Below are positions 23,167 through 34,076 of a DNA stretch of 64,000 bases, in pieces. How positions within the stretch are numbered: position 1 is the first letter of the stretch; each line of letters starts with the position of its first letter. The stretch comes from Aureobasidium sp. EXF-3400. Lineage: Eukaryota > Ascomycota > Dothideomycetes > Dothideales > Saccotheciaceae. A model generated the notes under the pieces. It saw only the letters and a program-made list of their open reading frames with translations, was not told the DNA's origin and searched no databases. Position numbers and translations under genes: made by a program. The stretch covers positions 91,361-155,360 of the forward strand of contig SWBL01000088.1 of the NCBI GenBank assembly GCA_024195585.1, in the 5' to 3' direction.

Positions 23167-26100
23167 ATGGACGACCTTTACGATGAGTGCGCTTAACATT
23201 CCTCTACACAGACCTCCTCAAGACTGACCCTTTGCGACAGGTTCGGTAACTTTATTGGCGAGCCCGAAGACTCGGATATCGAACAGGAACAGGATGTCGA
23301 CGCCAACGACTACCTCTACGACCAGGACGAGCCGGACGAGGTTACTGCTGCGAACGACCAGCAGTTGATGGAAGTTGATGGTATGCGCCGCCTCAGTAAG
23401 AGAGAGTGGGAAGGGGAAACTGACATTGGTGCAGATGAAGGACCCTCGAATGCCGTCGTTCTCCACGAAGACAAGCAATACTATCCTACGGCGCAACAGG
23501 TCTATGGTCAGGATGTCGAGACTCTGGTTCAAGAGGAGGATACACAGGCTCTGTCACAGCCCATTATTGCTCCCATCGTGCAAAAGAAGTTCACAGTCGA
23601 AGAGGCCGACTTGCCTCCCGTCTTCTTCAGTCGCGAATTCATGACCGACTTGATGAACTTCCCCGATCAAATCCGCAATGTCGCCCTGGCCGGCCATCTC
23701 CACCATGGTAAAACAGCTTTCATGGACATGCTCGTTATGCAAACACACAACATTCAAGAGAAGCTGGACAAGAGAAAGGGACGCGACCGAGACGAGCAGC
23801 TGAGATACACCGATACCCACCTTCTGGAGCGCGAAAGAGGCGTCTCGATCAAGACTGGTCCTATGAGTCTGGTCCTGCCCGCTACCAAGGGAAAGTCACA
23901 TCTGATCAACATGCTGGATACTCCTGGTCACGTCAACTTTGCAGACGAGGTTGCTGCTTCATTACGCTTGGTCGATGGTGTCGTTCTGATTGTCGACGTC
24001 GTTGAGGGCGTTCAAGTACAAACCGAAATGGTCATCAAGCACGCTGTTTTGAACCAACTACCCCTGGTCCTGGTCATCAACAAGATGGATCGCCTGATTC
24101 TGGAGCTCAAGCTGCCTCCAGCCGATGCTTACTTCAAGCTGAAGCACGTCGTCGAGGAGGTCAACACTGTTATTGAGAACACCATTCCTGGTCAAGGTGA
24201 AAAGTACCGTGTGAGTCCCGAGAAGGGCAACGTTGCTTTCGCCTGTAGTATGATGGGCTGGTGCTTCACTCTTCCATCCTTCGCCCACATGTACGCAGAG
24301 ACCTATGCTGGTAGCGGTTTGGATGTACCTGAATTCAGCAAGAGACTTTGGGGAGATATCTACTTCAACCCTGGAAGCCGCAAATTCACCCGTCGTGGCA
24401 CAGAGCCGGCTAGCAAGCGCTCTTTTGTCAACTTTGTCCTCGAGCCCATCTACAAGCTCTACTCACACACAATCAGCGAAAGCCCCGAAGACCTCAAAAA
24501 GACTCTGGAGAGTCTGGGCATTCACCTCAAGCCTACACAACTTCGCGCAAACGCTAAGGATCTTCTGAAAATGGCATGCGAGCAATTCTTTGGTCCTGCA
24601 ACAGGATTTGTGGATATGGTTGTTGATCACGTTCCATCGCCTGTTGAAGGAGCCAAGCAGAAGCTTGAAAACTACTACACCGGCCCTACCGATACCAAGA
24701 CAGCCGAAAGTATGTTGTCTTGCGACCAGGACGGTCCTCTTATTGTCCATGTTACCAAGCTCTTCAACACCGCTGATGCAACTGGGTTCAACTCATTTGG
24801 ACGCGTCATGAGTGGTACAGCACGCCCTGGCCAAAAGGTCCGTGTTCTGGGTGAGGGTTACACAATCGAAGACGAAGAGGATATGGTGGAAGCCACTATA
24901 TCTGATGTCTGGATCAGCGAGTCGAGATACAACATTCCCACCAGCGGTGTTCCTGCCGGTAATTTCGTTCTTCTTGGAGGAGTCGACAACTCAATCGTCA
25001 AGACTGCTACTATTGTTGCGCCTAAGCTTCCGGAAGATGAGGATGCCTACATCTTCCGTCCTGTACAACACTTCTTTGAGTCTGTCTTCAAGGTGGCTGT
25101 TGAGCCCATCAACCCATCTGAACTCCCGAAAATGCTTGATGGTCTCCGCAGAGTCAACAAGTCATATCCTCTTATCACTACCAAGGTCGAAGAGTCAGGA
25201 GAGCACGTTGTTTTGGGAACCGGCGAGCTCTATATGGACTGCGTTTTGCACGACTTGCGCCGGTTGTATGCGTCAATGGAGATCAAGGTCTCCGATCCTG
25301 TGACCCGCTTCTGCGAGACGGTTGTGGAGACATCAGCTATCAAGTGCTACGCACTAACACCGAACAAAAAGAACAAGCTCACAATGGTTGCCGAACCTCT
25401 GGATGAAGGTATCGCTGAAGACATCGAGAGTGGAAAAGTCAACATTAGAGACCCAGTACGCAAAGTTGGCAAGTTCTTCGAGGAAAACTATGGCTACGAT
25501 CTGCTTGCATCGCGCAATATTTGGGCCTTTGGACCTGACGACATGAGCCCTAACGTTCTACAAAACGACACATTACCTTCAGACGTGGATCAAAAACTAC
25601 TCAAGAGTGTCCGAGACACGATCCGCCAAGGTTTCTCATGGGGTACCCGCGAAGGACCACTCTGTGAAGAGCCCATCCGCAACACCAAGTTCAAGATCAC
25701 CGACGTCAGTCTAGCGCCCGAGGTGATTTACCGTGGTGGTGGTCAAATCATCCCCACAGCTCGTCGTGCATGCTACAGCAGTTTCTTGATGGCCAGTCCA
25801 CGACTCATGGAACCAGTATACAGCTGTTCCATGATCGGCAACGCAGACAGTGTGAGTAGTCTATACACTGTCCTTGCCAGACGCAGAGGTCATGTCCTTT
25901 CCGACGGCCCCATCGCCGGAACGCCACTCTACAAAGTGTCTGGTCTCATTCCGGTAATCGACTCGTTCGGTTTCGAGACCGATCTCCGCATTCACACTCA
26001 AGGACAAGCCACACTATCACTTGTCTTTGATCGATGGAGCATTGTACCCGGTGACCCATTGGACAAGAGCATCAAACTGAGACCGCTGGAACCTGCTTCC

Positions 26101-26241
26101 GCACAAGCCACTGCCCGTGACTTTGTGCTCAAGACACGTAGGAGGAAGGGTCTGGCTGAGGATGTCACCATCAGCAAGTTCCTCGAGCCTGAATTGTTTA
26201 GGAGTTTGAAGGAGAGTGGCATTTTGGATCAACCAGCGTAG
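23167..26241 (+). CDS. SNU114: U5 snRNP GTPase, EF2-like splicing factor
   Basis: Three exons: 23167-23186, 23241-23380 and 23435-26241; about 988 aa, matching Snu114/Cwf10/EFTUD2. This GTPase of the U5 snRNP controls activation and disassembly of the spliceosome. The acidic N-terminus (MDDLYDEFGNFIG) is typical. The G domain shows GHLHHGKT, DTPGHVNF and NKMDR, followed by EF2-like domains II-V. Intron 2 (54 nt, GTATGC..GTGCAG, with a CTGAC branch-like site) is a multiple of three without a stop. If retained it would insert 18 residues, and splicing is preferred because it restores LMEVDDEGPSN. Exon 1 is only 20 nt. Confidence 0.95.
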
Positions 26242-26493
26242 ACGAAGAAGGGACTGTAGATTATAGGAAAATGATCATTACACGTTTCAACTTGCGCCAG
26301 TGCGAGTGAGTCTTTACTTTTTCTTCGGTGTCGAGTGATGAGGCATGTGCGAACAACAGGAAGACGCATGTGCAAATGGACGAAGCAAATGGAGAAGGGG
26401 CAGTGCGGCACTTCCTTCCTTATCCCCTCCAACTCCCCACTTCCCAACTGCACCTTTATATTCTAAAAAGTCTGCCGCCACCACATCATTCCA

Positions 26494-26643
26494 GCCTCTT
26501 TAGTGCAGTGGTTTAGCACGTTCCACATCTGATGTCTTGCAAACACAAGCAGATTATGGCTTAGAAGGTATACTCGGCGAAAGCGTGGGCGAATGCTCTT
26601 TGTCTGAATTGGAAAGACGTGAGTTCGATTCTCACAGGGGGCG
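26494..26643 (+). tRNA. tRNA-Gln (CTG) candidate with a 75 nt intron
   Basis: The acceptor stem GCCTCTT pairs with AGGGGGC (two G-U). The D arm is GTGC/GCAC with loop AGTGGTTTA. The T arm is GTGAG TTCGATT CTCAC. The anticodon loop reads AT-CTG-A, interrupted by an intron at about 26533-26607, and the ATCTG of the loop can pair with CAGAT in the intron, as in canonical tRNA introns. The anticodon stem TCCAC/TTGGA has one mismatch, so the isotype is uncertain and a decayed copy is possible. A T-rich Pol III terminator follows. Confidence 0.55.
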
Positions 26644-26648
26644 ATGAC

Positions 26649-26657
26649 TTTCTTTTT
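26649..26657 (+). terminator. Pol III terminator of the tRNA-Gln candidate
   Basis: TTTCTTTTT starts six bases after the tRNA 3' end. Confidence 0.5.
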
Positions 26658-26767
26658 GCTGTTTGGGAGGGCGGTGACGGGTATGGTAGTGATATCACAT
26701 CGGTAAGTACATCGAGGTGCTTGACATGACAATTTCAATGGCAATGTCATATCCGCATCCATCTGCA

Positions 26768-28127
26768 TCATCTCTTTCCCCTATCCTCGTCCTTCAACTC
26801 GCCCTTGGGCGTCCTAATAACCGCACCTTTGAACGCACTTCCACCCATCTCTACATCCTCCTCATCCTTCGTCTCCATAGGATCTTTACACAAAATCACC
26901 AACAAAGCATCCACCGTATCCCTCACTCTGTCCGCAAACTCCTTGTTCACACTAAAATCTCGGTTCGAGATCGACGCTCGAAAAGCAAAACAAGTAGATT
27001 TGTACACATGGTGGTAGAGAAGTTTGTACTCTTCATCTCTTGCTTCTTCGTTTGCGTCCAGTGGCTCTGGCACAGAAGTGGAAGTAGAGGCACGTTTCTT
27101 GCGTTTGGAAGCTGTGAAACCCCAGACGCGAAGACCGGCCAACACGACTTTGGATACCATTTCTTTGTTTTTCTGTTGCAGAAGTTCTGCTGTCGAGGAT
27201 GGCGGTGGTGCAGGTGTAGCTTGAGAAAGTCCAGATGCTACTCGTCGTTGTTCTGGAAGCGTGGGATCGCGACGTAGACTGGCGATACTGGGGCTTCGGC
27301 TTTTTGGCCTGGTGAGTAGGGGTACAGAACCTCTGCTTGCTTCGGATTTGAGACGTGGTAGGGTAGGTAGCAAGGAAGGACTGTTTTGAGCGGAAGCTGC
27401 AGCTGCGGATATTGAGGCGCCTGAGTGTCGTTTTCTGCGATCGGAGGCGGCGGAGAAGGTAGAGTCGAGGGCGGTCTTGCGTCTTTGACGTAGGGTTGGT
27501 TCGTCCCACGGACGGGGGTTGAAGCGGCCATGTGATGTGCTCTGGTCTGAAGCACCCAAAACTGGTGATGCGGGTGGTGTGATATCCGTATCGTTGAAGA
27601 GCAGCAGATCAGAGGATAGAGGTAGAGCATAGAGTCCGAGTTCAGGCGTTGACGAGGAGGCGTCATTGCGTGATGTGGTTTCAAGGTCTTGTTGAATGTG
27701 CTTCCTGGCAGCGTAGAGGAGTATTTCTGTTATCCGCGGCTGGAGTGTCTTGCTAGGGTCTGCGACTTTTACTGAAGCCAGTATGCCTAGAGGCGACTCG
27801 AGACTAGCACTCTGCCACCATTCTGGTCCTTGGTCTTGTGCATGGTTGCTGCTTAGAAGAAGGCTGCTAAACCATGTCTCAGTCTCCGGGTCTGTAGTCC
27901 ATACGTCCAGTCGACTTCCACATATCAGGTGTAATGGTATCCGCGATGTATCGACATGAGAGAGAAATTGTAGAGTGCAGTCGGTTGGTAATCCGTGTTT
28001 CGCTGAAGGAGCGCTTATTCGTATGTCTGCACCCTAGTGAGCAGATTATCTCGAAATTCTATTTGACACTCCTACCTCGTATCTCATTAGTATCATCAAG
28101 TCGTAAATTGCCGTCCCAGACGTCCAT
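26768..28127 (-). CDS. SLD7: DNA replication initiation factor of the Sld7 family
   Basis: Two exons, 28127-28076 and 28026-26768, with a 49 nt intron; 436 aa. The start MDVWDGNLRL and the following 150 residues fit the N-terminal domain of fungal Sld7. A low-complexity middle (Ser/Arg/Pro, about 160-290) leads to a C-terminal helical domain (VSKVVLAGLRVWGF, about 297-310; YKLLYHHVYKSTCFAFR, about 346-362) that I assign to the Sld7 C-terminal family. Sld7 partners Sld3 in CDK-dependent loading of Cdc45 at origins. An MCB-like ACGCGT lies about 60 bp upstream, fitting G1/S control. The assignment is by recognised sequence pattern and is somewhat less certain than for the enzymes here. Confidence 0.75.
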
Positions 28128-28186
28128 TGTTGGTGCAAATGAGTCTGACTCTGGTCATCAATGTTTTTGGGCTGACGTGACCGAAA

Positions 28187-28192
28187 ACGCGT
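28187..28192. promoter_or_regulatory. MluI cell-cycle box (MCB) upstream of SLD7
   Basis: AAACGCGTC, palindromic ACGCGT core, 60 bp before the SLD7 ATG. MBF-type factors bind such sites to drive G1/S genes. Binding here is inference. Confidence 0.45.
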
Positions 28193-28411
28193 CACTCCAA
28201 TCTTGTCCCAAATAGGAAATTGCTACCAGATATATTTCGGCAAGCGCTCCATGGCGTTTTTGAGAGACGTTTTTATCTGCGATACAAGCTCAGGTGTAGG
28301 TAGTTAGAGTAAAGAAAGTAAATAATCGTTGGGTATGTACGTCGCTGACTCCATATCTACAAACAACACAAAGAACGCCCACCATGCAAATGCTCCCTTG
28401 TTCTTTCCATG

Positions 28412-30238
28412 TCATTGCCTTACGGGAATAACCCACCGTTCGTCTTGATCATCCTCCAACTCATCAGAGTCCCATCCATCCTCTTCGTCGCGCACAGCTA
28501 GTTCGACGAAACGTCTGAATGCTGCCGCCGCTGCTGCATCCATCTGTTGCTGGTTCGGGGGAACCTCGTGCTGTTGGACTGCAGGTGCTGCTCTCCTACC
28601 ATCTAGAGCAGCCACTCTTCCACCTCGTGGCCGTCTTCTACCACCTCGATGTGCTGGCTGCTGTGCGGCCTCTTCTGCAACAACAGCTCGAGCATTATTA
28701 ACCTGAGCAGGCTGGGCGGCAGCTGCGACGTTGTCTTGAGCATCAAGCTGTTCTGCAAGCTCTCTTGCTGCAGCCTCGTCTTCCTGTCGTTGCAGCGCTT
28801 CGGCTTCCTCTCTGTCTGCAGCTTGAGCTACTGCCAGAGCCTCTTGCTCCCAGCGCCTGGCACCAACAAAAGCGCCCTCTTGACCCTCATCACCCTCCTC
28901 CAGTTCCCACAGCTTCTGGTAACACTCTGTGCCTGCTTTATTGAAGTGCATGTACGGGTTATCGGGGCACAGCCATGCACCGCACAGATAACAAAAGTGA
29001 GTGGCACACTGGACGCAGCGCATGTGATTGCAACCCATGGTCTTTTGTGTAGGACTGCTGCAAGTAGGACATGGCGAAGTGTGCGTCCGAATGTAGTCGT
29101 AACTGGCCTTCTCTTCCTCTGACAGCTCCGAAGGGTTGCGAGGCCAACAACGAGCAAAGTCACCGTGCCAACCTGCATAACAGGTCTTGCAGAAGGCAAA
29201 GGTGCACTTGCTGCAAATAGCCAGTCGATCAGAGGGTGAGTGGCCCTTTTTCGCCGTCTCCGGATCCTCCTCGTCCTCGCTTGACGACTCTGGATACGAT
29301 GCAAGATCTTGAGGAATAGGTGGATATTTTTCACTGCGAGCAGGACCCTGGCACCAGGTACGTGGGCAGTAGACAGTTGACTTGTCGGCTTCCTGCTTCT
29401 TTTTGCGCTTCATGTCCACATAGCGACGGATCATGGACTCTTCGAGATGTATTGCTTGCAGCTCTTTCGGGTGTAGTGTCTTTTCCTTTCGCCTCTTCTT
29501 CTTCTGACCAGCGGGCGCATCCTTACCACATGTAGGATCCAGACACTGGACTCTCCCCACATCGCCCTCGGTGATGCAGTTGTTGTAGAAGTCTTGCAAG
29601 CAAGTTTGACAAAAGACGTGACCACAGCGGCGCATGCGATAACAAGAAGAGCCCTTCTTGGGTTCGAGACAGATGCCGCAGTCGAAGGTGCCAGCGTCGA
29701 AGACGGCCTTCTTAGTGCTGGCATCGTAGTCAAGTAAAGCGTGCTTCAAGGAAGACGGCAGGTCAAGGCCGGTGTGTTCCAAGTCGAAGGCTTGCTCAGC
29801 TTGTTGTTGCAGAAAGTCGATGTAGGAGAAGAGGATCTGGCAGCGACCGTACTCGTCCCACAGCTTCTCGCATTCACGCTCCAACTCTTGCAATTTGTCG
29901 ATGGGCAGCCATTGTGGCGCGGTGGAGAGAGTGATGTTTGGCGGCTTGTCGGCAGGGTAAGTCTCGGGAAGTGAGAGCTTCAGTTTGAGAGGCGGCAGGT
30001 GCTCGACCAGATGTGTCCCATCGAGATGGTTCGAGAGCGACAGAGACTTGAGGTGGCCATCGTCCGAGTCCGGTGGAGAGGGTGGTGGCGCTGATGAGAA
30101 GCGCAAAGTGAGAGGATTCGAAGGGTGGACTGGGAGGTGTAGCGAGGCAGCGAAGGGATCGTTTGGGTCGAGGAGAAGCTCGGGGTAAATGGCCGAGATG
30201 GTCGACAATTCTTCCTCTCTTTCGTCTTCGGTGTCCAT
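28412..30238 (-). CDS. RWD-RBR E3 ubiquitin ligase (Itt1/RNF14 type)
   Basis: Intronless, 608 aa from the ATG at 30238. The frame is open 87 codons further upstream, but the domain begins at MDTEDEREEELSTISAIYPE. An RWD domain (about 1-160) precedes RING1 (Cys about 187, CGICLEP...CGHVFCQTC), an IBR (CSKC..CKTCYAGWH) and RING2 (CPTC...GCNHMRC...HFCYLCG). GC in GCNHMRC is the expected catalytic cysteine that forms the ubiquitin thioester. The order RWD-RING-IBR-RING matches yeast Itt1 and human RNF14, linked to translation termination and ribosome-associated quality control. Between RING1 and IBR there is a Lys-rich insert and an acidic Ser stretch. The C-terminal tail has Gln/Ala-rich helices and basic RGGRRRPRGG. 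Confidence 0.9.
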   Translation of the reverse strand: MDTEDEREEELSTISAIYPELLLDPNDPFAASLHLPVHPSNPLTLRFSSAPPPSPPDSDDGHLKSLSLSNHLDGTHLVEHLPPLKLKLSLPETYPADKPPNITLSTAPQWLPIDKLQELERECEKLWDEYGRCQILFSYIDFLQQQAEQAFDLEHTGLDLPSSLKHALLDYDASTKKAVFDAGTFDCGICLEPKKGSSCYRMRRCGHVFCQTCLQDFYNNCITEGDVGRVQCLDPTCGKDAPAGQKKKRRKEKTLHPKELQAIHLEESMIRRYVDMKRKKKQEADKSTVYCPRTWCQGPARSEKYPPIPQDLASYPESSSEDEEDPETAKKGHSPSDRLAICSKCTFAFCKTCYAGWHGDFARCWPRNPSELSEEEKASYDYIRTHTSPCPTCSSPTQKTMGCNHMRCVQCATHFCYLCGAWLCPDNPYMHFNKAGTECYQKLWELEEGDEGQEGAFVGARRWEQEALAVAQAADREEAEALQRQEDEAAARELAEQLDAQDNVAAAAQPAQVNNARAVVAEEAAQQPAHRGGRRRPRGGRVAALDGRRAAPAVQQHEVPPNQQQMDAAAAAAFRRFVELAVRDEEDGWDSDELEDDQDERWVIPVRQ

Positions 30239-31526
30239 GGCGCCCGAATCCGAGTGATTCGTAAGTGGCTGGATGCTATGAGCAAGGCATAAGTGCAAAA
30301 CCGCCGACGAAAGGCTATATACAGGCGAGAGTGATAGTGACTTGTCGATGGAGGAAGACTGGTGTTGCAGACGAAGTAATAATGTCAGGTGGCGCGAATG
30401 CTTGTTGGCCGCGATGGCGGTGTCTTGGTTTCGCCTCGGTGACGCCCGGCAGAATCTCACCGCCCCATCACACTCCGGGCCGAAGAAGCCTCTTATCACC
30501 GGCCTCCCGAAAGCCTGCCGAAGCCGTGTCTTTCTGTCTCTGACCTCTTTGCGTCTACTCAGACTACAACCAAAGTCTTGTCTCGCACTTTAAAGGCGTC
30601 TTGCGCATCACGACAGATACCTCTGAAGGAAGTCGGCATGGATGATCTTTCGTTGGCGCTGTCTGCACAAAGCAGCTATTCCTCTGTCTTATAGTCCTAA
30701 TGATCTTATCGCCTACCTATGCCTATGCCTATGCCTTTTTGACTATGATACTACAGGCTCTATGTATGATATGGAGCGTCGCGAGACAAAGGTCGACCTT
30801 GTGTTTGCTGGTCAAAGCCAGTATCGTAGGCACTTCTACCCTTGTACACCCTGCTTGCAATTGGACTGGGTGCTGGACACTTCAATTGACAAATGCTTCC
30901 GACTCCAAGACCTGGTCATCAACGAAGATCTGGTTAACTCGGCGGCAACAGCGTAGAATTCAGAGAAGCGAGCAGAAGCCTCGATAGATCTCCATACCGA
31001 CGATCACATGCACATATGCATGGGGAAGAATTTTTCTCATCCTTCAGATCAACCACGCCTTACTGCTGTCCAGACTCTTTGCACTTTTAGGAATGGATTG
31101 GCGTAATCCACCAATAAAAGAGTAATAACATGACTTCTTCCGCGCCCATGGGGCCCGACATCGCGTTTTCAGACGCGCGCAAGAGCCAAGAACTCCACAG
31201 TGCCCGCATTTTTCTCGAGTTATGCCCATCACGTGTAGCTCTTTCGGAAATCCAATGCAACCTACGGCCACACACGGCCGGAACATTCAATGTGCTCCGG
31301 GTATAAAGAAGACTCATCTAGTCTGTCCAGCTTGCAATTGTTCCTCGTCTTGTTGCTGTGTTCTCTGTCCCTCGTTGCTCCGACCTTCCCCCACTAAGAG
31401 GTCCTCGTAAACTTTCCAAAGCCTTCCTTATCGTTATCGGACCCTCTCACCACTTACTCGCCCGCCGTGCATCGGAACCAATCACGTCGTTGATTTTTAT
31501 TTTTCCTCACTCTTCCTCTCTTCACA
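30239..31526. other. Intergenic region between RBR ligase and ADE13
   Basis: Promoters of two divergent genes. A short CTATGC repeat lies near 30717-30740 and a CACGTG-like ATCACGTGT near 31229. No gene is supported. Confidence 0.55.
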
Positions 31527-33384
31527 ATGTCCAGCTTCAGCGTCCCAACTCTAGCATCACAATACAAGATGGCTTCAGATCACGCATCGCCCTATGACAC
31601 TTTCAGACATCCTCTGGAGCTGCGCTATGCAAGTGCGTAAAATCTTTACCCCGCCAAGCACGATTGAATCATCAATCATGTCCTTCATGTGGCCAATTGA
31701 ACGCGCCAGCAAGCATGATCATGGTATACTGATTCAATGGTCGCACTACAGGCAAGGAGATGAAGCACCTCTTCTCTCCCCGCATGCGCGTCAGCACCTG
31801 GAGACAGCTATGGATCTGGCTTGCCGAGTCCCAGAAGGAGCTTGGTCTTTCCATCTCCGATGAGGCCATCAACCAGATGAAGGTCAACCAGATTGTCCAG
31901 GATGATGAGTTCAAGATTGCCGCAAAGGAGGAGGAGAGAAGAAGGTCAGTACTTTCGTTTTCTGTGACTATCAAAATCTGGCATTCGTGACGTATTTTGT
32001 ACTGCATGCGTGGAATCCACGAATCTTCGTCTTCCAGGACAAATCTCTTGGTTATGAACCGTTCTGCGACACATGCTCTTTTCAATCCATTGCGAAGTCC
32101 AAAGTCCTGACTTTCTTCTCAGACACGATGTCATGGCTTGGGTCCACACATACGGTCTCTGCGCTCCTGCCGCCGCCGGCATCATTCACTGGGGTGCCAC
32201 TTCATGTTACGTTACAGACAACGCTGATCTCGTCCTGATGCGTGACGGTCTTGACATGCTTCTCAAGAAGATGGCCACTGCCATTGATAAGCTCTCCGCT
32301 TTCGCCGTGCAGTGGAAGGACCAGCCCTGCCTTGGTTTCACTCACCTTCAGCCCGCCCAACTTACCACCGTCGGAAAGAGAGCATGTGTCTGGATCCAGG
32401 ATTTGTTGATGGATCTTAGAGCCATGCAGCGTGTTCGTGATGAGCTCTGCTTCCGCGGTGTCAAGGGTACCACTGGTACTCAGGCATCTTTCCTCCAGAT
32501 CTTCGACGGTGACCACGCCAAGGTTGAGAAGCTTGACGAGCTTGTTACCGAGAAGGCCGGCTTTGCTGGCTGCTACCCCATTGCCACTCAGACCTACTCC
32601 CGTAAGGTCGATCTTGAGGTTGGCAGCGCTGTCTGCAACTTTGGTGCCACTTGCCAGCGTATCTCTACCGATATCAGACATCTTGCCTCCTGGAAGGAGA
32701 TTGAGGAGCCTTTCGAGAAGGACCAGATCGGTTCTTCCGCCATGGCCTACAAGCGTAACCCCATGAGATCCGAGCGTTTGACCTCTCTGGGTCGTCGTCT
32801 TGCGAACCTCCACGCCGACTTCATCTCTACTTACGCCTCGCAATGGATGGAGCGTACCCTCGATGACTCTGCCATCCGCCGTATTGACATCCCCGAGATG
32901 TACTTGTGCGCTGATGCTCTGCTCATCCTCATGAACAACATCTTCAGCGGTCTTGTCGTCTACCCCAAGCGCATTGAGCACCGTATCCTTGAGGAGCTTC
33001 CCTTCATGGCCACGTAAGTATTCTCTCCTGCTGATAATCCAGTCCAACGCTGATCGTAATAGTGAAAACATCATCATGGCTCTCGTCAAGAAGGGCGTCT
33101 CGCGCCAGGATGCCCACGAGGAAATTCGTGTTCTTTCTCACCAAGCCTCAGCCTCCGTCAAGCTCGAGGGCAAGCACAACGACCTCATCGAGCGTATTCG
33201 TGCCACACCATTCTTCGAGCCCATTATGGGAGAGCTCGACTCTCTGCTCGACCCCTCTACCTTCATTGGTCGTGCTCCTCAACAGGTCGAGAAGTTCTGC
33301 GGTCCCGAGGGTGACGTCGAGAAGGCCCTCGCCAAGTACCGTGCTGAGGGTATCGAGGAGAAGGTCGGTGACATTATCCTTTAG
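31527..33384 (+). CDS. ADE13: Adenylosuccinate lyase
   Basis: Four exons: 31527-31632, 31752-31944, 32123-33013 and 33063-33384; 503 aa, or 489 aa from the second in-frame ATG at 31569 ([12 protein letters not shown]), which is closer to the usual length near 482. The enzyme removes fumarate from SAICAR and from adenylosuccinate in purine synthesis. The fumarase/lyase signature [14 protein letters not shown], the [10 protein letters not shown] segment and the HDVMAWVH motif are present, with the active-site His and Ser in their expected places. Introns of 119, 178 and 49 nt are in correct phase. Intron 2 is long for this genome. Which start is used is unresolved. Confidence 0.95.
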
Positions 33385-34076
33385 ATGTGTCTCTTCCTTT
33401 ATGATGAGAATTGTTTTCACTTGCTATGAGACGTTGAAATGATTTGGGAGGTTTACAAAAAAGTCACGGTAGATATTAAAGTAAAAAGTCACCCATGTAC
33501 CTAATTATGAACATTTTGCACTCTTCATCCATCTCCCTGATTATTTCATTTCTCTTCTTGAAGAACAATTGGCGTCGCGCTAAGACGCGTGACGAAGCTT
33601 GGCGTGTCGAAGTCTTGAGGCTGCGACAACCAACTTCCGACCACACCAAACCATCTCCAATCTCATCATCATCATCATCATCATCACCACCGCAATCGTT
33701 CCTCATCTTCTATACGGCACTGGCGACTTGTACACCACTCCTGAGTGATCTTCCGCACCTGTAAGCCAGGGTTGAAGGGTGTTACAGGCCGTTGGGCTGT
33801 CTTGCTTGTCGATTCTTGTTCTCTTTCGTCTGCACTGGCAACCCGCTCACCAACTATACTTCAGCTCACGCTAGAAGGGTGAAGCAGGGAGCTGGGTGGT
33901 TACGGAGGGACCTGAGTCTTCGAGACTAAAGCTGTTCGAATCAATAGGCAACATCGAGTCAGGGCTGCTCGAGACACCTCATCGAAGCCCGGGTGGGAGG
34001 GATCTCACTTTGCTGAGGGCCTCGTTGGTATTGAACCCCTTGTAGATCGCACTGATTACTGCAGGAGAAATCAAAC
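33385..34076. other. Intergenic region with TCA microsatellite
   Basis: ADE13 3' flank. An eight-unit TCA run lies at 33663-33686. No gene is seen. Confidence 0.6.
33663..33686 (+). repeat. (TCA)8 microsatellite
   Basis: Uninterrupted TCA repeat in noncoding sequence. Confidence 0.9.

Noticed and set aside
32202..33089. Minus-strand 295-codon frame over ADE13
   Set aside because: Shadow of a conserved enzyme exon, and it crosses a real intron.
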